Shown here piece after piece: positions 23,499 through 35,300 of a stretch of 64,000 nt of DNA; the first letter of the stretch is position 1, and every line of letters begins with the position of its first letter. Origin of the DNA: Microcoleus sp. bin38.metabat.b11b12b14.051. Its GTDB lineage: Bacteria > Cyanobacteriota > Cyanobacteriia > Cyanobacteriales > Microcoleaceae. Location: the NCBI RefSeq assembly GCF_013299165.1, contig NZ_JAAFKD010000015.1, forward strand, positions 1 to 64,000, in the 5' to 3' direction. The notes below the pieces were generated by a model, which worked only from the letters and a program-made list of their open reading frames with translations, was not told where the DNA came from and searched no databases. The position numbers were made by a program, and so were the translations under genes.

Positions 23499-26400
23499 TT
23501 ACAGTATTACGTAATTGCTTGGATTTTGATGTTTGCCACCCTGTTCAACTTGAAAGTGCAAATGAACTCCAGAGGAGTTGCCTGTAGTGCCAACACTTCC
23601 AATCTGCTGGCTGCGTCGAATCTCTTGACCTACTGCGACATTGACGGAATCTAAATGCATATAGAGAGTAGTCAATCCATCACCATGATCGACGATCACC
23701 AGATTGCCAAAACCACCTTCTTTCCATCCTGCCCAAATGACCTTTCCTGCTGCCACTGCATAGGCTGGCGGATTCGTTCCACTAGGAGGAGCAAGATCAA
23801 TGCCCCAGTGTGTGCCTGTAGCATTGTGGCCAGACGCGCCATATAGTTGGCTAATTGTGTAGGTAGTTTTCATCGGACTTACAAACTCCTTTCTCTCACG
23901 CCTCCTCAGAATTTCTAGCTCTTGACGAAGAGCATTAAGTTCCTGTGGCTTTTGATTGTTAATTGTGTTAATCCTGGCTTGGACTTGAGAAAGTTCTACC
24001 TCCAGTTTTGTCTTGGCTTGATAGAGTGGATCAATAACAGTGCTTTCTAGCTTTTTGATCTCTTCCTCAATACGGTCAGCATACCACCTATCCCCAACCC
24101 ACCAAGATTTCCGATACCTTTCCATATCGGCTTTCTTTTGATCCCGCTCAGACTCGCTTGAGGAAATTTTTTGATTGTATTTCCCAATTTCCAGCGGTAT
24201 CTGAATTGTTCGACTATAGAGACCAGGTAGTTCTTTTTTGAGAGAATCCAACTCTTTTTCAAGCTGATTGACTTTAGAAGCAGTTGTGTCAACCAAGTTA
24301 ACCAATTCATCTCCTGTTTGCCCAGTCCGAATTGTAACCCCTTTTCCACTAACAGGCTGAGGATTGGGAGAGGGCGAAGTTGGCGAAACCGATCGCCCTT
24401 TTGTCTCATAAACAGTCACCTGCTGACCATTCCAGATCATAATCGCCCGTTCAAATTCCTGCCGGAAGACACCGCCGCCCTGATCCTGAACACCAGTAAT
24501 AGCAGCACCCACTTGCGAATACTGGCTAGCAGCATACAAGAACTTCTGACGCACATCATCTGTAGGACTCGATGCAGTTGCAGGCTTGGTTCCCGCCCCC
24601 CAGATCAAACCGTTGGTAGAGACTGTACCGACAACAGTTGCTCTAGCCGTGTTTGGGTCAATTGAAAGTTTCCGGCGATCGGAAGTATATGCCGTCAGTT
24701 GCCCATTTTCCAACGTCAAACCGTACACTTCCCGCGAACCCAGATCGCCTATATTGCGAACAGTACCCGTCGCCACATTGAAAGCAACCAGGCGATCGTT
24801 CAACGGACTACTAGAACTACCAAGCGTTGCAAAAATCTCATTAGCCCCGTTGAAAACCAAATCTCCACTGCTAGGCCCGCCCAAATTGCCAATCAAATTC
24901 ATCTGACCATTATCAGGCGAAATCTGAAACAAATTGCCATTTATATAATCGGCCCCGTAGAGTCGGCCATCAGGAGAAAACGTCAGAGAATTGAGAGTTC
25001 CCCCCGCCAAGGGCCCGACATATCGTTCCGCACCCGTAGAGGGATTAATCTCATACAAACCATCAAAGAAAGTAGAGCCGTAAAGCTTCCCATTTGGAGC
25101 AACCGCCAAATCAGTAAAAGCGAGACCTTGATAGATTGGATTTTGTGCACCCGTCGCCGTATTAACCTGCAATATCTGTCCGCTACTGGTAGACAGGTAC
25201 ACAGTATTAGCAGTTGGTTGCTGTGGGGGTTGTTGTGGGGGTTGCTGTGTCGGCGGAAGTAAGGGTGGCTTACTTCCAGGATAGCCACCTGTCCAAGCAC
25301 TCGGCATCCAATAAGTACCGCCGTTATATCGGAAGCGATACCACAAAGCATCTGCGGCCCCTGTCGTCAAATCACTTAGCTGTTCGCCGTAAGTCCAACC
25401 ATCAAAAGTTAAAGTATCGCCATACTTCACAGCGAAATTACTTCGATCGCTCGTATTCGGACTATTGCGAAGAGTAATCCCATTCGACGATACCACCCAA
25501 GCAGTAAAGTTTTCATTCACAATATTGACAGCCCGTTCACTGGGTGTCACTATCCCATCACCGCCCCAAGTTGTCGGTTGGAAGAAAGCTTTAGGTTTAT
25601 AAACCTCCGGCATTGTTTTCTTAGCCAAATCCACCGCAGCCAACGTATTCAAGAAACCAAAACCCGTCTCATCATCCCATCCGGGAGTCCCCAAATCCCT
25701 CGCCGTTTTCTCCAAAATATCAATGACTTGGCGATAGTTCAAAGCAGGATTCGCCGCCCAAACCAAAGAAATTGCACCCGAAACCTTAGCCGTCGCTACC
25801 GAAGTCCCCGCCATCGTACCCAAATCGTCGCCCGCAGTCGATAAAGCTGGGTGTTCAGTCGTGCCGCCGTCAGCCACAATATCCAAACCACGACCAAAAC
25901 TAGAATAGATCGATCGCCCGTTAATATCCCCAGCACCAACCGTAATAATATTATCAAACTCCTGGGAAGCTTGACCCAGAACCGACATCACGCCGCCATC
26001 ATTACCCGCCGCAGCTACCAGCAAAACACCATTTTGACGCGCATATTCGATCGCACTTCTTTCTTGCGGTGTCAACTCATAGCGCGTCGTCACACTCCCG
26101 TCAGCATTCTTCTGAGTCAAATCCAAACTGAGATTGGCGATCGCATTTTTCTGTCCAGAAGCCTTCGCAGCATCCACAAAATCTACCAAAGAATCAGCCC
26201 ACTTACCAGAGTCGATCGCCCTTCCCACCCATTTCGGCGCAGTCTTGTTGATTGCGTCAATAATCCCCAACATAAAAGTACCGTGCTCGCTGCCTTCTCC
26301 AGCCTTCAGCAACGGATTATTATCCCCACCCACATAATCGCGGCCCTGCTTGATATTCGCGTAATTAAAGTAGGGACTATTCGCATTGACGCCAGTATCG

Positions 26401-26870
26401 ATCGATCCTACCAACGGCTGAGAAGCCAACGGAAAATTTAGGAATTGCCGAATTGCATTCGGATCTTTCGGATTTGGCGAACCCGGATCGATCGGAATTA
26501 GAGCGATCGGCAAAGTCTCAAACGCACCACCCGGATTGTAAGGTGATTGAGTGGCAATCCCATCATGGTACAGACCCAGCGGGTCAAAATCAATCAGCGG
26601 CGGTAGATTGTTAGTTGGTGCAGAAGGGGCGATCGGACAAACACCGCTATCCGCCAAAAAATTAGGTAAATGTAAATCAGGTAGCGACAAAGAACCCAAT
26701 AACTGATGCAGCGGATCGAAATCATCCAGCCATCCCCCAACACCCGCACTCGGAGTCACAATTCTTTCCAACACAAAAGTTCGGCGCGGTTTCCGCTTTT
26801 TCCCCGACTGAGAATTCCCAAAACCTTTAGCCTGTTTGCGTTTTTTGTCGCCAAAATTTAGCCAACCCAT
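23499..26870 (-). CDS. Subtilase (S8) fused to M23 (LytM) endopeptidase
   Basis: 1123 residues from ATG 26870, preceded by AAGGTGG; an earlier in-frame start at 26933 lacks this site. The subtilisin domain spans about 150-410, with Asp158 (SIDTGVN), His196 (EHGTF), Asn290 (AAGND) and Ser357 ([12 protein letters not shown]). An SH3-like segment follows ([13 protein letters not shown]), then a WD/NHL-like six-strand repeat region ([20 protein letters not shown]), a coiled coil, and a C-terminal M23 peptidase with [24 protein letters not shown] and [10 protein letters not shown]. No clear signal peptide is seen; the N-terminus is basic. A protease joined to a peptidoglycan endopeptidase is unusual and implies work at the cell wall. 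The enzyme families are certain; the export route is not. Confidence 0.85.
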   Translation of the reverse strand: MGWLNFGDKKRKQAKGFGNSQSGKKRKPRRTFVLERIVTPSAGVGGWLDDFDPLHQLLGSLSLPDLHLPNFLADSGVCPIAPSAPTNNLPPLIDFDPLGLYHDGIATQSPYNPGGAFETLPIALIPIDPGSPNPKDPNAIRQFLNFPLASQPLVGSIDTGVNANSPYFNYANIKQGRDYVGGDNNPLLKAGEGSEHGTFMLGIIDAINKTAPKWVGRAIDSGKWADSLVDFVDAAKASGQKNAIANLSLDLTQKNADGSVTTRYELTPQERSAIEYARQNGVLLVAAAGNDGGVMSVLGQASQEFDNIITVGAGDINGRSIYSSFGRGLDIVADGGTTEHPALSTAGDDLGTMAGTSVATAKVSGAISLVWAANPALNYRQVIDILEKTARDLGTPGWDDETGFGFLNTLAAVDLAKKTMPEVYKPKAFFQPTTWGGDGIVTPSERAVNIVNENFTAWVVSSNGITLRNSPNTSDRSNFAVKYGDTLTFDGWTYGEQLSDLTTGAADALWYRFRYNGGTYWMPSAWTGGYPGSKPPLLPPTQQPPQQPPQQPTANTVYLSTSSGQILQVNTATGAQNPIYQGLAFTDLAVAPNGKLYGSTFFDGLYEINPSTGAERYVGPLAGGTLNSLTFSPDGRLYGADYINGNLFQISPDNGQMNLIGNLGGPSSGDLVFNGANEIFATLGSSSSPLNDRLVAFNVATGTVRNIGDLGSREVYGLTLENGQLTAYTSDRRKLSIDPNTARATVVGTVSTNGLIWGAGTKPATASSPTDDVRQKFLYAASQYSQVGAAITGVQDQGGGVFRQEFERAIMIWNGQQVTVYETKGRSVSPTSPSPNPQPVSGKGVTIRTGQTGDELVNLVDTTASKVNQLEKELDSLKKELPGLYSRTIQIPLEIGKYNQKISSSESERDQKKADMERYRKSWWVGDRWYADRIEEEIKKLESTVIDPLYQAKTKLEVELSQVQARINTINNQKPQELNALRQELEILRRRERKEFVSPMKTTYTISQLYGASGHNATGTHWGIDLAPPSGTNPPAYAVAAGKVIWAGWKEGGFGNLVIVDHGDGLTTLYMHLDSVNVAVGQEIRRSQQIGSVGTTGNSSGVHLHFQVEQGGKHQNPSNYVIL

Positions 26871-27683
26871 AATCTTTCCACCTTGATTAATATGAATTTT
26901 TATCGCAAGAACTCGATCGAATGTCTCCCACATTCAACCAAAATTCTTACTTGACAAAAATCTGTAAGTAATATTGTGAAAAATTCTGTTTGTTTGAAAA
27001 TTTAGGCAAATTTGACAAATTTTTCGTATTGGCGATCGCTTTACATTTGCCGCGCTTTGCTAACGGTCTTGCTGGCGATCGAGCCAATACTTTGTCAATG
27101 CTTAATTTTTCGATTTTTTTTGCTTCTTCATGGTTATCCTACAGCAAAAACCCTTTTTCAATCATAAAGTTTTTGTAAAGTTATTCTGGCAACTTAATTA
27201 GGGCTGACTCCTCAACCTAGTTTTTACCCAAATATGGGATTGTAGCCTTTAATATCCATGAAAAACCGGGTTTTCGGCGGTCAGCGCTACACTCGCAAAA
27301 TAGTTATAATTTGCACTTGCTTTTTTTCTGATTTCTGATATTATGAGCGCAGAGGTGAAATTTGGAATGAGGTCTAAAGCCCTAGCAAATATCACTCAAG
27401 CTTCTTCAAAAACTACTCTCCAATTTCCCTGCTTCTTTGAAACAGGGGCAATATCTATTGGAAACTTGACGTTTTCAGGATGGTTTAGGTCGATCCTCTT
27501 CGTTGATGAGCCTCCCGTAGCGGCGGGCTTCGCTAACGCACTTTTGCTCTCAAAAAGAGGCGACAACAAAGTCCCCGGACTATCCAGGGGATTTAGGGCG
27601 ATCTGAATCTGACGGGGAAAGGGGAAATTTGAAAACACGCGCTAAGGGCGATCGCACTTTGTCAGCCAAAGTAACAGTATGCT
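26871..27683. other. Intergenic region, no supported gene
   Basis: The stretch is AT-rich with two HIP1 sites and a GTTTTTGCTG...-type low-complexity part. Short open frames near 27343-27638 on both strands show no family features. A fragment CCCGTAGCGGCGGGCTTCGC at about 27515 is a common cyanobacterial palindromic repeat. Part of the HIP1 repeat family is seen at about 27640. Confidence 0.6.
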
Positions 27684-28709
27684 ATGGAACTCAAATCAGC
27701 GGTGCAGTGGATACCTCATCCAGACGGTCATTGGATACTTCGCAATCCCGAAGACATGACTTTCATGGAAGTTGACGACTTTGACAAACAGGTAATCTTG
27801 CAACTAAGCAAACAACCCATAACTAACACTCTCGTTGAATATGACATCGATTTAGAAGATGTCCAAAATCTCTTGAGAAGCTTAGCACAAACGGGAATGC
27901 TAGAAGGCACAAAACCGCCGAAAGCCAAATTCAATCTCCTATCTTTCACAATTCCCCTAATCAATCCCGATGTCTGGCTGTCGAAACACATAGACAAACT
28001 GCGCTGGATTTGGACGTGGGAATTTGGCTTTTTTCTGTGCGCTTTCATCGCATCTTCCGCCGCCGCGTGGTTTGGTTCCTCAGCGGAAGTTGTTGTCTCG
28101 CACCAGCAGTTATGGACAGCCGGGAAAGTTCAGACCATTATCACATTGGTCTTGCTGACAATCGTGGTAATATCTTTACACGAACTCGGTCACGCTTTCA
28201 CGCTCAAACACTACGGCGGCATTGTTAAAGAGATTGGATTGTTGTTTATGTGTTTCATCCCTGGATGTTATACAGATACTAGCGATCAATACAGTTTAGT
28301 TAAGCGAAAACAGCGGGTTTTAGTCGTGGCGGCGGGAGTTTTGATTCAATTTACAATTTGGGCTTGTGCTGTTTGGGTTTGGTTATTTTCTGAGTCTAAT
28401 TCTGTTTGTCATCAAATTAGTTATTTGTTGATGGTGGCGGCTTTGCTGACTGTAGCAATTAATTTGAATCCCCTCAACCGATTTGACGGTTATTATTTGT
28501 TGGTTGCTGGAACTGGAATCAACAATCTGCGTCAAAAGTCCTTTGATTTTTATGTTAATTTGTTGCGGAGGGAGGAGATGGAGGCAGAACTAAGTGATAG
28601 ATTGGTTTTGGCTGCTTATGCGCCTTTGAGTATAATTTATACGGTTTTTGCTTTGAGTTACTTGATGTCTTTGATGGGGAATTTGGTTTTGCGGGTTTGG
28701 AGTTTGTAA
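27684..28709 (+). CDS. Site-2 protease (M50) with PqqD-like N-terminus
   Basis: 341 residues. Residues 1-75 look like a small winged domain of the PqqD type (WIPHPDGHWILRNPEDMTFM) and are followed by a linker and several membrane helices. The zinc motif is HELGH at 166-170 (ISLHELGHAFTLKHYGG) and the third ligand lies in NLNPLNRFDGYYLL near 260-272, so both M50 motifs are intact. Such proteins cleave substrates within the membrane. The combination with a PqqD-like domain recurs in RiPP-type export or maturation loci and in solitary cyanobacterial genes. No precursor peptide or transporter is evident nearby. Confidence 0.8.
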   Translation: MELKSAVQWIPHPDGHWILRNPEDMTFMEVDDFDKQVILQLSKQPITNTLVEYDIDLEDVQNLLRSLAQTGMLEGTKPPKAKFNLLSFTIPLINPDVWLSKHIDKLRWIWTWEFGFFLCAFIASSAAAWFGSSAEVVVSHQQLWTAGKVQTIITLVLLTIVVISLHELGHAFTLKHYGGIVKEIGLLFMCFIPGCYTDTSDQYSLVKRKQRVLVVAAGVLIQFTIWACAVWVWLFSESNSVCHQISYLLMVAALLTVAINLNPLNRFDGYYLLVAGTGINNLRQKSFDFYVNLLRREEMEAELSDRLVLAAYAPLSIIYTVFALSYLMSLMGNLVLRVWSL

Positions 28710-28782
28710 CCGCAGATTAATCACGGGCGGGACGCCCGTTCCACAAATGCAAGTTGATTATTTTAGTTAGGGGTTTACTGAA

Positions 28783-29475
28783 ATGAATGTTTGTCAAAAG
28801 TTGGGAATTGTTTGCGGAAGTTTTAGTTGGGCAGTTTTTAGTTCATGTGTTTCTGTAGAAGCTGCTACTCTGACTCAAACTTATACTGTAAATCTGGATT
28901 CGCAGCCGTTAAATAGCAGTACAAATGTGGTTTTGCCGAAGTTTAATTCGCTGTTGGGTACTCTGTTGAGGGCTTATGTTACTGTTAAGTCTACTGTTAA
29001 TAATAGTGTGAGCATTACTCCTTTGACTGGAGATTTTACGGGGACGGCGGCGACTAATGCAAATATTGCTGTGAATATTCCGCTGTTGAAGGTTGACCCG
29101 AATTTGACTTTGAGTGTTTTGGCGAGTCCGCCGGAAACGAAGATTGCTAGCGGTGGTACGGGAAGTGTTAGCGGTTCGGGTTCTGGTAGTGTGTCAAAAA
29201 GTTATATTTCGTCGCAGTCTCTGAGTTCGTTAAGTGGATGTGATGGTGATACTTTTATCGCAGCTTTGATGACAACGGGTTTGACTAAAATTATGGGGAG
29301 TCCGGCTAGAGGTAGTTTTGGGGGTCTGGTGTCGGCTAATACTACAGTTAGTGCAATTTATGAGTATGAACCTTTTGCTGATGCTGCTGTGCCGGAACCG
29401 ATGACGGCGGCTGGTACAATTCTGGCGGCTGGAATGGGTTTATTGTGGAAAAGAAGCAGGACAAAAAAGGTTTAA
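28783..29475 (+). CDS. PEP-CTERM sorting-signal protein
   Basis: 230 residues. An N-terminal signal peptide (residues 1-28, ending VSVEAA) is followed by a Ser/Thr/Gly-rich beta domain. The C-terminus has VPEPMTAAGTILAAGMGLLW and then a basic KRSR. That VPEP box plus hydrophobic helix plus Arg tail is the PEP-CTERM signal recognised by an exosortase, which anchors or exports extracellular proteins. The middle part resembles the choice-of-anchor domains of cyanobacterial surface proteins but no specific one is claimed. It stands alone. Confidence 0.85.
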   Translation: MNVCQKLGIVCGSFSWAVFSSCVSVEAATLTQTYTVNLDSQPLNSSTNVVLPKFNSLLGTLLRAYVTVKSTVNNSVSITPLTGDFTGTAATNANIAVNIPLLKVDPNLTLSVLASPPETKIASGGTGSVSGSGSGSVSKSYISSQSLSSLSGCDGDTFIAALMTTGLTKIMGSPARGSFGGLVSANTTVSAIYEYEPFADAAVPEPMTAAGTILAAGMGLLWKRSRTKKV

Positions 29476-29559
29476 TTTGGTTCGTAGTGAGGACTTCAGT
29501 CCTTTCTATGTGTGTGAATAAGAGACTTATTGCATGATTTTTGGATTGAGACAAAAACC

Positions 29560-30180
29560 TTAGCCGTAGGGTGCGTCGCATCGAAAATTATCAATAAAAA
29601 TTGACAATCTCACAGCGACGCACCTGAAAAATAGTTGAGCAAACAGACCAAATACTTCTTTTTTGTAGCAATAATTGAGATAAATGATATTAGTTGAATC
29701 AATCCTGGGATGGTGTGTCGCTTCTATATGGTTGGATTGGTTCGGCGTATTGTTCGCAAGCGACACACCCTACGATTTTTACTGGTTGATGTTGAATCAC
29801 TCCTGGGATGGTGCGTCGCTACTATATGGTTTCGATTTGTTCGGTATATTGTGGAAGGCGACACACCCTACGATATTTAGTTGTGGAGGTTGAATCACTC
29901 CTGGGATGGTGCGTCGCTACTATATGGTTGGATTTGTTCGGTATATTGTGGAAGGCGACACACCCTACGATATTTAGTTGTGGAGGTTGAATCACTGCTG
30001 GGATGGTGCGTCGCTACTATATGGTTGGATTTGTTCGGTATATTGTTCGCAAGCGACACACCCTACGATTTTTAGTGGTGGAGGTTGAATCACTCCTGGG
30101 ATGGTGCATCGCTACTATATGGTTGGATTTGTTCGGTATATTGTGGAAGGCGACACACCCTACGATATTTACTATTGTTG
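29560..30180. repeat. Tandem ~98-bp repeats with inverted GCGTCGC cores
   Basis: Five units start near 29691, 29789, 29887, 29985 and 30083. Each has a TGGGATGGTGCGTCGCTACT element, ATGGTTGGATTTGTTCGG, a GTGGAAGGCGACACACCCTA element and a GATTTTTAGTGG-type spacer. The GTGCGTCGC and GCGACACAC ends pair as an imperfect palindrome. A related unit lies at 29567-29635. Open frames here are by-products of the repeats. Confidence 0.85.
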
Positions 30181-30197
30181 GTAATAATAAATGTATG

Positions 30198-30222
30198 AAA
30201 AAAACCCGCGCTGGCGGGTTTT
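30198..30222 (-). terminator. Terminator of the GH57 gene
   Basis: Perfect stem AAAACCCGC / GCGGGTTTT with a four-base loop, followed by seven T when read leftward, 30 bases beyond the gene's stop. Confidence 0.85.
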
Positions 30223-30251
30223 AATCTATCGAAAATTGCCTTTAAATTGGC

Positions 30252-31841
30252 TTAGAGCGATCGATAAACGCGATAATTAATCTCGGGGAAGATGTTGTCT
30301 ATCTCCTGAACCTTCTCCAACCAGCCGGAATCCACTTTGCCTTCTTTCACTTCATCGTACAGCTTGTGAAAGCGCATTAAGTGCGATCGCGTCCGCCGCA
30401 CCGCATAGGGTACCATCGTCCCTGTACGCATGATAAACGCCCAGTCAGACGATTGAGCTAACAGCACTTCCCGCGCTGCTTGATTCAACGCCCGCAACTG
30501 CAACTCATCCTCTGCTTCCATGTTTCCCAACTCAATCATTCGTTCCGCTGCTTTATGTAAGTGCGGATAAATCCAAGCGTTGGTATCGTTCAGCCAATAT
30601 TCGTGGAAACCGCGGAAACCCCAGCTAGACTGGGAAGGACGGCACACTTGCTGAGTCGGATTTCCCCGCAAATAATCGGCTAGGTGCGTCATTTCGTAGG
30701 TATTTTGGTCGTACCAACTCTTGCGGAATAAGTAATCTAAGAACCAAGGCCCTTCGTACCACCAGTGACCGAAAAGTTCGGCGTCGTAAGGCGATACAAT
30801 AATTGGGGGACGCTGCATGATGCCGTTGAGGTGTTCGACTTGCCGTTCCCGGTTGAAGGCGAAGTTGCTGGCGTGTTCGGCTGCTTTTTCCCGCGCCCAG
30901 TAAGGATCGTATAACTGTTTGTCGCCTAAACCCAATCCGCGACCGGTGATTTTGTGATATTTAATCCCGGTGTTTTTGCGCTGGCCGTTGGGCATGATGT
31001 AGGGTTTGATGTAGTCATATTCGGCTTCCCAACCCAAATCTTTGTAGAATTCCCGGTATTCGGCGGCGCCGGGATAGCCGACTTCGGATGACCAAACTTG
31101 CTGCGATGATTCGTGATCTCGACCAAATGCTGCGACTCCGCATTCGGTGAAAATTGGGGCGTAGCTACCGTAGCGGGGACGCGGGCGGGCGTAGAGGATG
31201 CCGTGTCCGTCTGTGAGAAAATACCGGAGGCCAGCGTCGGCTAACATCCTCTCTAAGCCCTCGTAGTAGGCGCATTCGGGCAGCCAAATGCCTTTTGGTC
31301 GGCGGCCGAAGTTTTGTTCGTAGCTTTCGCAGGCTACTTGTATTTGCGCCCAAACTGCTTCGGGGTACATTTTCATCAGCGGTAGGTAGCCGTGGGTGGC
31401 GCCGCAGGTGATGATTTCGAGGTTGTTTGTGTCTTGGAATTGTTTGAAGGCTTTGACTAAATCTCGATCGAACTTTTCCCAATAATTCCGCACTTGGGAG
31501 AAGTGCGCGGCGTAATGTTCGGCTAAATATCGGAGGTGACCGTTGCCGCTGTTGTGTTCGATTTCGAGATCGGCTAGTTCTTCTAGTTTGGCTAAATGAT
31601 CGTCGAAACGGTCTTGTAGTAAGGGATCGCGCAACATGGCTACCAAGGGCGGTGTCATGCTCATGGTAATTTTAAAGTCGATGCCGTCGCGTTTTAGCCC
31701 TTCAAAGACTTGCAGCAGGGGAATGTAGGTTTCGGCGATCGCCTCAAACAGCCATTCTTCTTCTAGAACGTAGTCGCTTTCGGGGTGGCGGACAAAAGGC
31801 AAGTGGGCGTGGAGAACGAGGGCGAGGTAGCCAATAGTCAT
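30252..31841 (-). CDS. GH57 1,4-alpha-glucan branching enzyme
   Basis: 529 residues from ATG 31841 (MTIGYLALVLHAHLPFVRHP). An upstream in-frame start at 31961 falls inside the leader repeat and is not used. The family motifs are present: HAHLP at the start, catalytic Glu189 in WLPECAYYEG, and Asp353 in IVSPYDAELFGHWWYEGPWF. The C-terminal third is the helical DUF1957 region (WGFRGFHEYWLND). It adds alpha-1,6 branches to glycogen or semi-amylopectin. Expression probably depends on the 382-bp leader it shares with gatB. Confidence 0.9.
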   Translation of the reverse strand: MTIGYLALVLHAHLPFVRHPESDYVLEEEWLFEAIAETYIPLLQVFEGLKRDGIDFKITMSMTPPLVAMLRDPLLQDRFDDHLAKLEELADLEIEHNSGNGHLRYLAEHYAAHFSQVRNYWEKFDRDLVKAFKQFQDTNNLEIITCGATHGYLPLMKMYPEAVWAQIQVACESYEQNFGRRPKGIWLPECAYYEGLERMLADAGLRYFLTDGHGILYARPRPRYGSYAPIFTECGVAAFGRDHESSQQVWSSEVGYPGAAEYREFYKDLGWEAEYDYIKPYIMPNGQRKNTGIKYHKITGRGLGLGDKQLYDPYWAREKAAEHASNFAFNRERQVEHLNGIMQRPPIIVSPYDAELFGHWWYEGPWFLDYLFRKSWYDQNTYEMTHLADYLRGNPTQQVCRPSQSSWGFRGFHEYWLNDTNAWIYPHLHKAAERMIELGNMEAEDELQLRALNQAAREVLLAQSSDWAFIMRTGTMVPYAVRRTRSHLMRFHKLYDEVKEGKVDSGWLEKVQEIDNIFPEINYRVYRSL

Positions 31842-32217
31842 AAAAAGAAATACGGTAAGTGGGAAACTCGGCGACTTTAGTCCCGAGAGGGAAACGACCC
31901 GGGGGACTTTAGTCCCCGTGAACCCCCTTGCGGGGTTGGAGGGGTATGGTTGCCCCTCCAATGGAGATATTATGGTCTCCTTTCTCCCTTGCGGGGTAAT
32001 GTTAGCCTCGACCTGGTTATAAAGGCTTGTTAGACCTGCAACACTGTTTCAGTGACTTTAAAACTGTTTAATTGCAGATGACAGAGCGAAAAACTGGCGT
32101 CGCATTTTCCGGTGTCGTGACCTAAATAACGGCTCCTCGCGATCGAGGGGTCTGGTCAATACAGCTTGCTCGATTTCTCTTACAAGCTCAGTCCCTAAAG
32201 GGCTGAGTTACTGACAA
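31836..32217 (-). repeat. Duplicated leader, copy A (inverted relative to copy B)
   Basis: 382 bp that ends at the ATG of the GH57 gene and is ~98% identical, as reverse complement, to 39792-40174 in front of gatB. Matching runs from TTGTCAGTAACTCAG at one end to TTCTTTTTATGACT at the other, so the shared segment includes both start codons. It holds several stem-loops (CTCAGCCCTTTAGGGACTGAG, GGAGGGGCAACCATACCCCT, CGGGGACTAAAGTCCCC). These would form a structured 5' leader; differences between copies are mostly single transitions that keep the stems. Confidence 0.9.
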
Positions 32218-32303
32218 TGATTTGGATGACGGCAGTTAGGGACAGCTTTAAAATATTTTAAGATTTTATGCTGAAACGGCACACGCAAAGTGCTGTGTTT
32301 TTT

Positions 32304-35300
32304 TTAATTGGTTTTCTCTAACAGACTAAATGCCAGCAAATTCTGATTTTCTGCTTGCTCTCGGATCAGGACTGCTGCTGTTTGAGAGTCTACTGGCTTT
32401 GAGAAAAAGAATCCTTGGGCGTACTCGCATTTTAATCCTTTAAGTATCGATAGTTGTGAGGCTTCTTCGACTCCTTCTGCTACTACATCCATGCCTAAAT
32501 TGTGGGATAAAGTAACGATCGATCGCACAATTTCTGTCGGATCGATGCCTCCTTTGCCGAGGTCGAATTCGCCTCCCATCCTGCTGACAAAAGAGCGGTC
32601 TATTTTTAAGGTATTGGTGGGAAAGCGGTGCAGGTAGGAGAGCGATGAATAGCCGGTGCCGAAGTCGTCGATGCAAAGGTGTATGTTTCGGGCTCTAAGC
32701 TGCACTAGCATTGCGGTTACTGAATCGGAATTTTCGATGAGTACGCTTTCGGTAATTTCTAGTTTTAAACTGCTGCCATCGAGGTGAGTTTCTTCGAGAA
32801 CTCGATCGATATATTCGATTAAATCTGGCTGAGAAAACTGTTTGACGGAAAGGTTGACGCTGACGCTTAAGGGCGGGTTGTTGTGAACTAACTGCTGCCA
32901 ATGACGGATTTGGTGGCAAGCGGTACGCAGTACCCAGCGGCCTAGCGGTACGATCAATCCGGTTTCTTCGGCGATGGGAATAAATTCGTTGGGGGAAACT
33001 AAGCCGCGTTCTGGATGCTGCCAGCGCACTAGGGCTTCAAAACCGATAATTGCGTTGTTGGCGATCGACACGATCGGCTGGTAGTGAATGATAAACTGGG
33101 GGTCGGCCGATAAGGGAGGTAAGCTCGATCGCCCTGATTGGGGAGATTTTGCCGATGGCAGAGAGTCTTCTTCTCTGGCGGGGTCTTTAATAGATTCGAT
33201 CGCCCGCCGCAGGTCGTTTTCTAGCTGCAACAGCTTCAAAGCATGGGCGTGCATGGAACTGTTGAAAACTTCGTGTCGGGCTCGGCCGAGTTCTTTGGCG
33301 CGGTACATGGCGGTGTCGGCGTCGCGCAGCAGGTTTGTCGGTTCTTCGTATTCGCCAGAACTTAAAGCAATGCCGATGCTGGCGGTGATAAATACTTCGT
33401 GTCCATCTAGCAGGATGGGGGAAGTGATTGTCTTTTGCAGGCGGTTGACTATGCCCGTAGCTTCATTTACGCCGTCGATGTCTTCTAGCAACAGCACAAA
33501 CTCGTCTCCTCCGATGCGCGCTACTGTATCTCCGACTCTGAGACAAGCTTCCAGACGCCGCGCGATCGCAACTAGCAGTTGATCGCCGATCGCATGGCCG
33601 AGGGAATCGTTGACTACTTTAAATCGATCTAAATCGAGAAACAGCACCGCAAACAAGTAGTCTTTGCGCCGTTTTGCCAGCCTCAGAGCGTGTTCGAGCC
33701 GATCGGTAAATAGGGCTCGGTTGGGCAATCCGGTGAGGGAGTCGTGAAAAGCGTCGTGCAGCAGTTGTTCCTCGGCTTTTTTGCGCTGCGTGATGTCGTG
33801 GCAGTTGATCACGATGCCCTTGACTGCCGGATCGTGCAGCAAATTGGTTGCTACAGCTTCTACATAACACCAAGAACCGTTGCGGTGGCGCACTCTGTAC
33901 TCCAGTGGGGACTGGCTTCTTTTGGGGTTTTCTATGGCTTTGTGGAGGGTTTGGGCGATCGCAGCGCAGTCGTCGGGGTGAACTGTGCTTAGGGCGCTGC
34001 GCCCGATCGCCTGGTGGGACGAGTAGCCTAAAATGCGCTTGACGGAAGGGCTGATGTAGCGAAAGATGCCTTCGGCGTCGAGAATGATCGTGATGTCTGT
34101 GGCGTTTTCAATCAGCGAGCGAAATCGCTGTTCGCTTTGTCTGAGGGCTGATTCTGCCTGTTTGCGATCGCTGATGTCGAGAGCTACTCCGTCGATGATG
34201 ATGTCGCCGTTTTCGTTTTTGGAAAATCTGGCGCTGTCTTGCACCCACTTGACTTCGCCGGACTTCAACACGATCCGGTACTGGCGATCGCAGGGCAACA
34301 GACTGGCACTCGATGCTGCTACGCTGCTGTCATAGGAGCTTTTGTCGTTTGGATGGATGATTTCGGTCAACAGTTGGGGGCACGCCATCGCTTCTTCTGG
34401 GCCGATCCCAGTAACTTCGCGCACGCCCGGACTGACGTAGGGCATGGAGGTGGTGCCGTTTGGATGCAGCACGGCACGGTATACTGAGCCGGGAATGTTT
34501 GCTGCCATTGTGGTTAGCTGCTGCTGGATGCCGCGGACTTCTGCTTCAGCGCGCTTGCGTTCTGCGAGTTCGGTTTGCGCTTGTTGGTAGAGTTCGGCTT
34601 GGTGGATCGCGATCGCGCACTGATCGGCTATGGCTTCGATCAGGGATAGTTCTTCGGCGCTCCAAAACCGCGGGCGATCGCACTGGTAGAGGCCAATTCC
34701 TCCCAAAAATGAATGCTGGTAGAGCAGGGGCGCGATCGCGACGGCGCGAAACCCCACCAACTCTGCTGATGCTTGCAGGGACGGACACAAGCTTGATAAT
34801 TCTTCGATCGCGACGGTTTCTCCAGCAGCCAGGGAGGTGCGGTAGTGTTGGGCAAATTCGCAATTTAGCCCGATGAGTCCTTGTCTGTCTGCGGCTTTGC
34901 TGATGTAGCGAACTATGATATTGCCGAAAGCATTTGGTTGCAAGATCGTGCAGCCGCTGATTTCAAGAGCTTCGTGCAGTTGATCGGCGGTGGTTTGCAG
35001 CACTTCGTCGAGTACCAGGGTTTCGCGCATGGCTTGCACGATGCGGTTGACGATCGCCTCACGAGTCGCTTGCCGCTGAATTTGGGCGATCGCGAATTGT
35101 TGCTGGCGGCGCATTTTGTATTCTTGGAGCGATCGTTCTAATACTGTTGGCAACCTAAACAGCCGCCCTTTTAATACGTAATCGGTCATTCCCGCTTTGA
35201 TGCACTCTACTGCCGCTTCTTCTCCCAAACTTCCCGTTACTAAAATAAATGGTATGTCTTGCCCTAATTCCTGCATCAATCTCAACACTTCTAAACCGTT

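Noticed and set aside
27343-27638. Small genes on both strands before the M50 gene
   Set aside because: Overlapping frames in opposite directions with a common palindromic repeat inside; no recognisable features.
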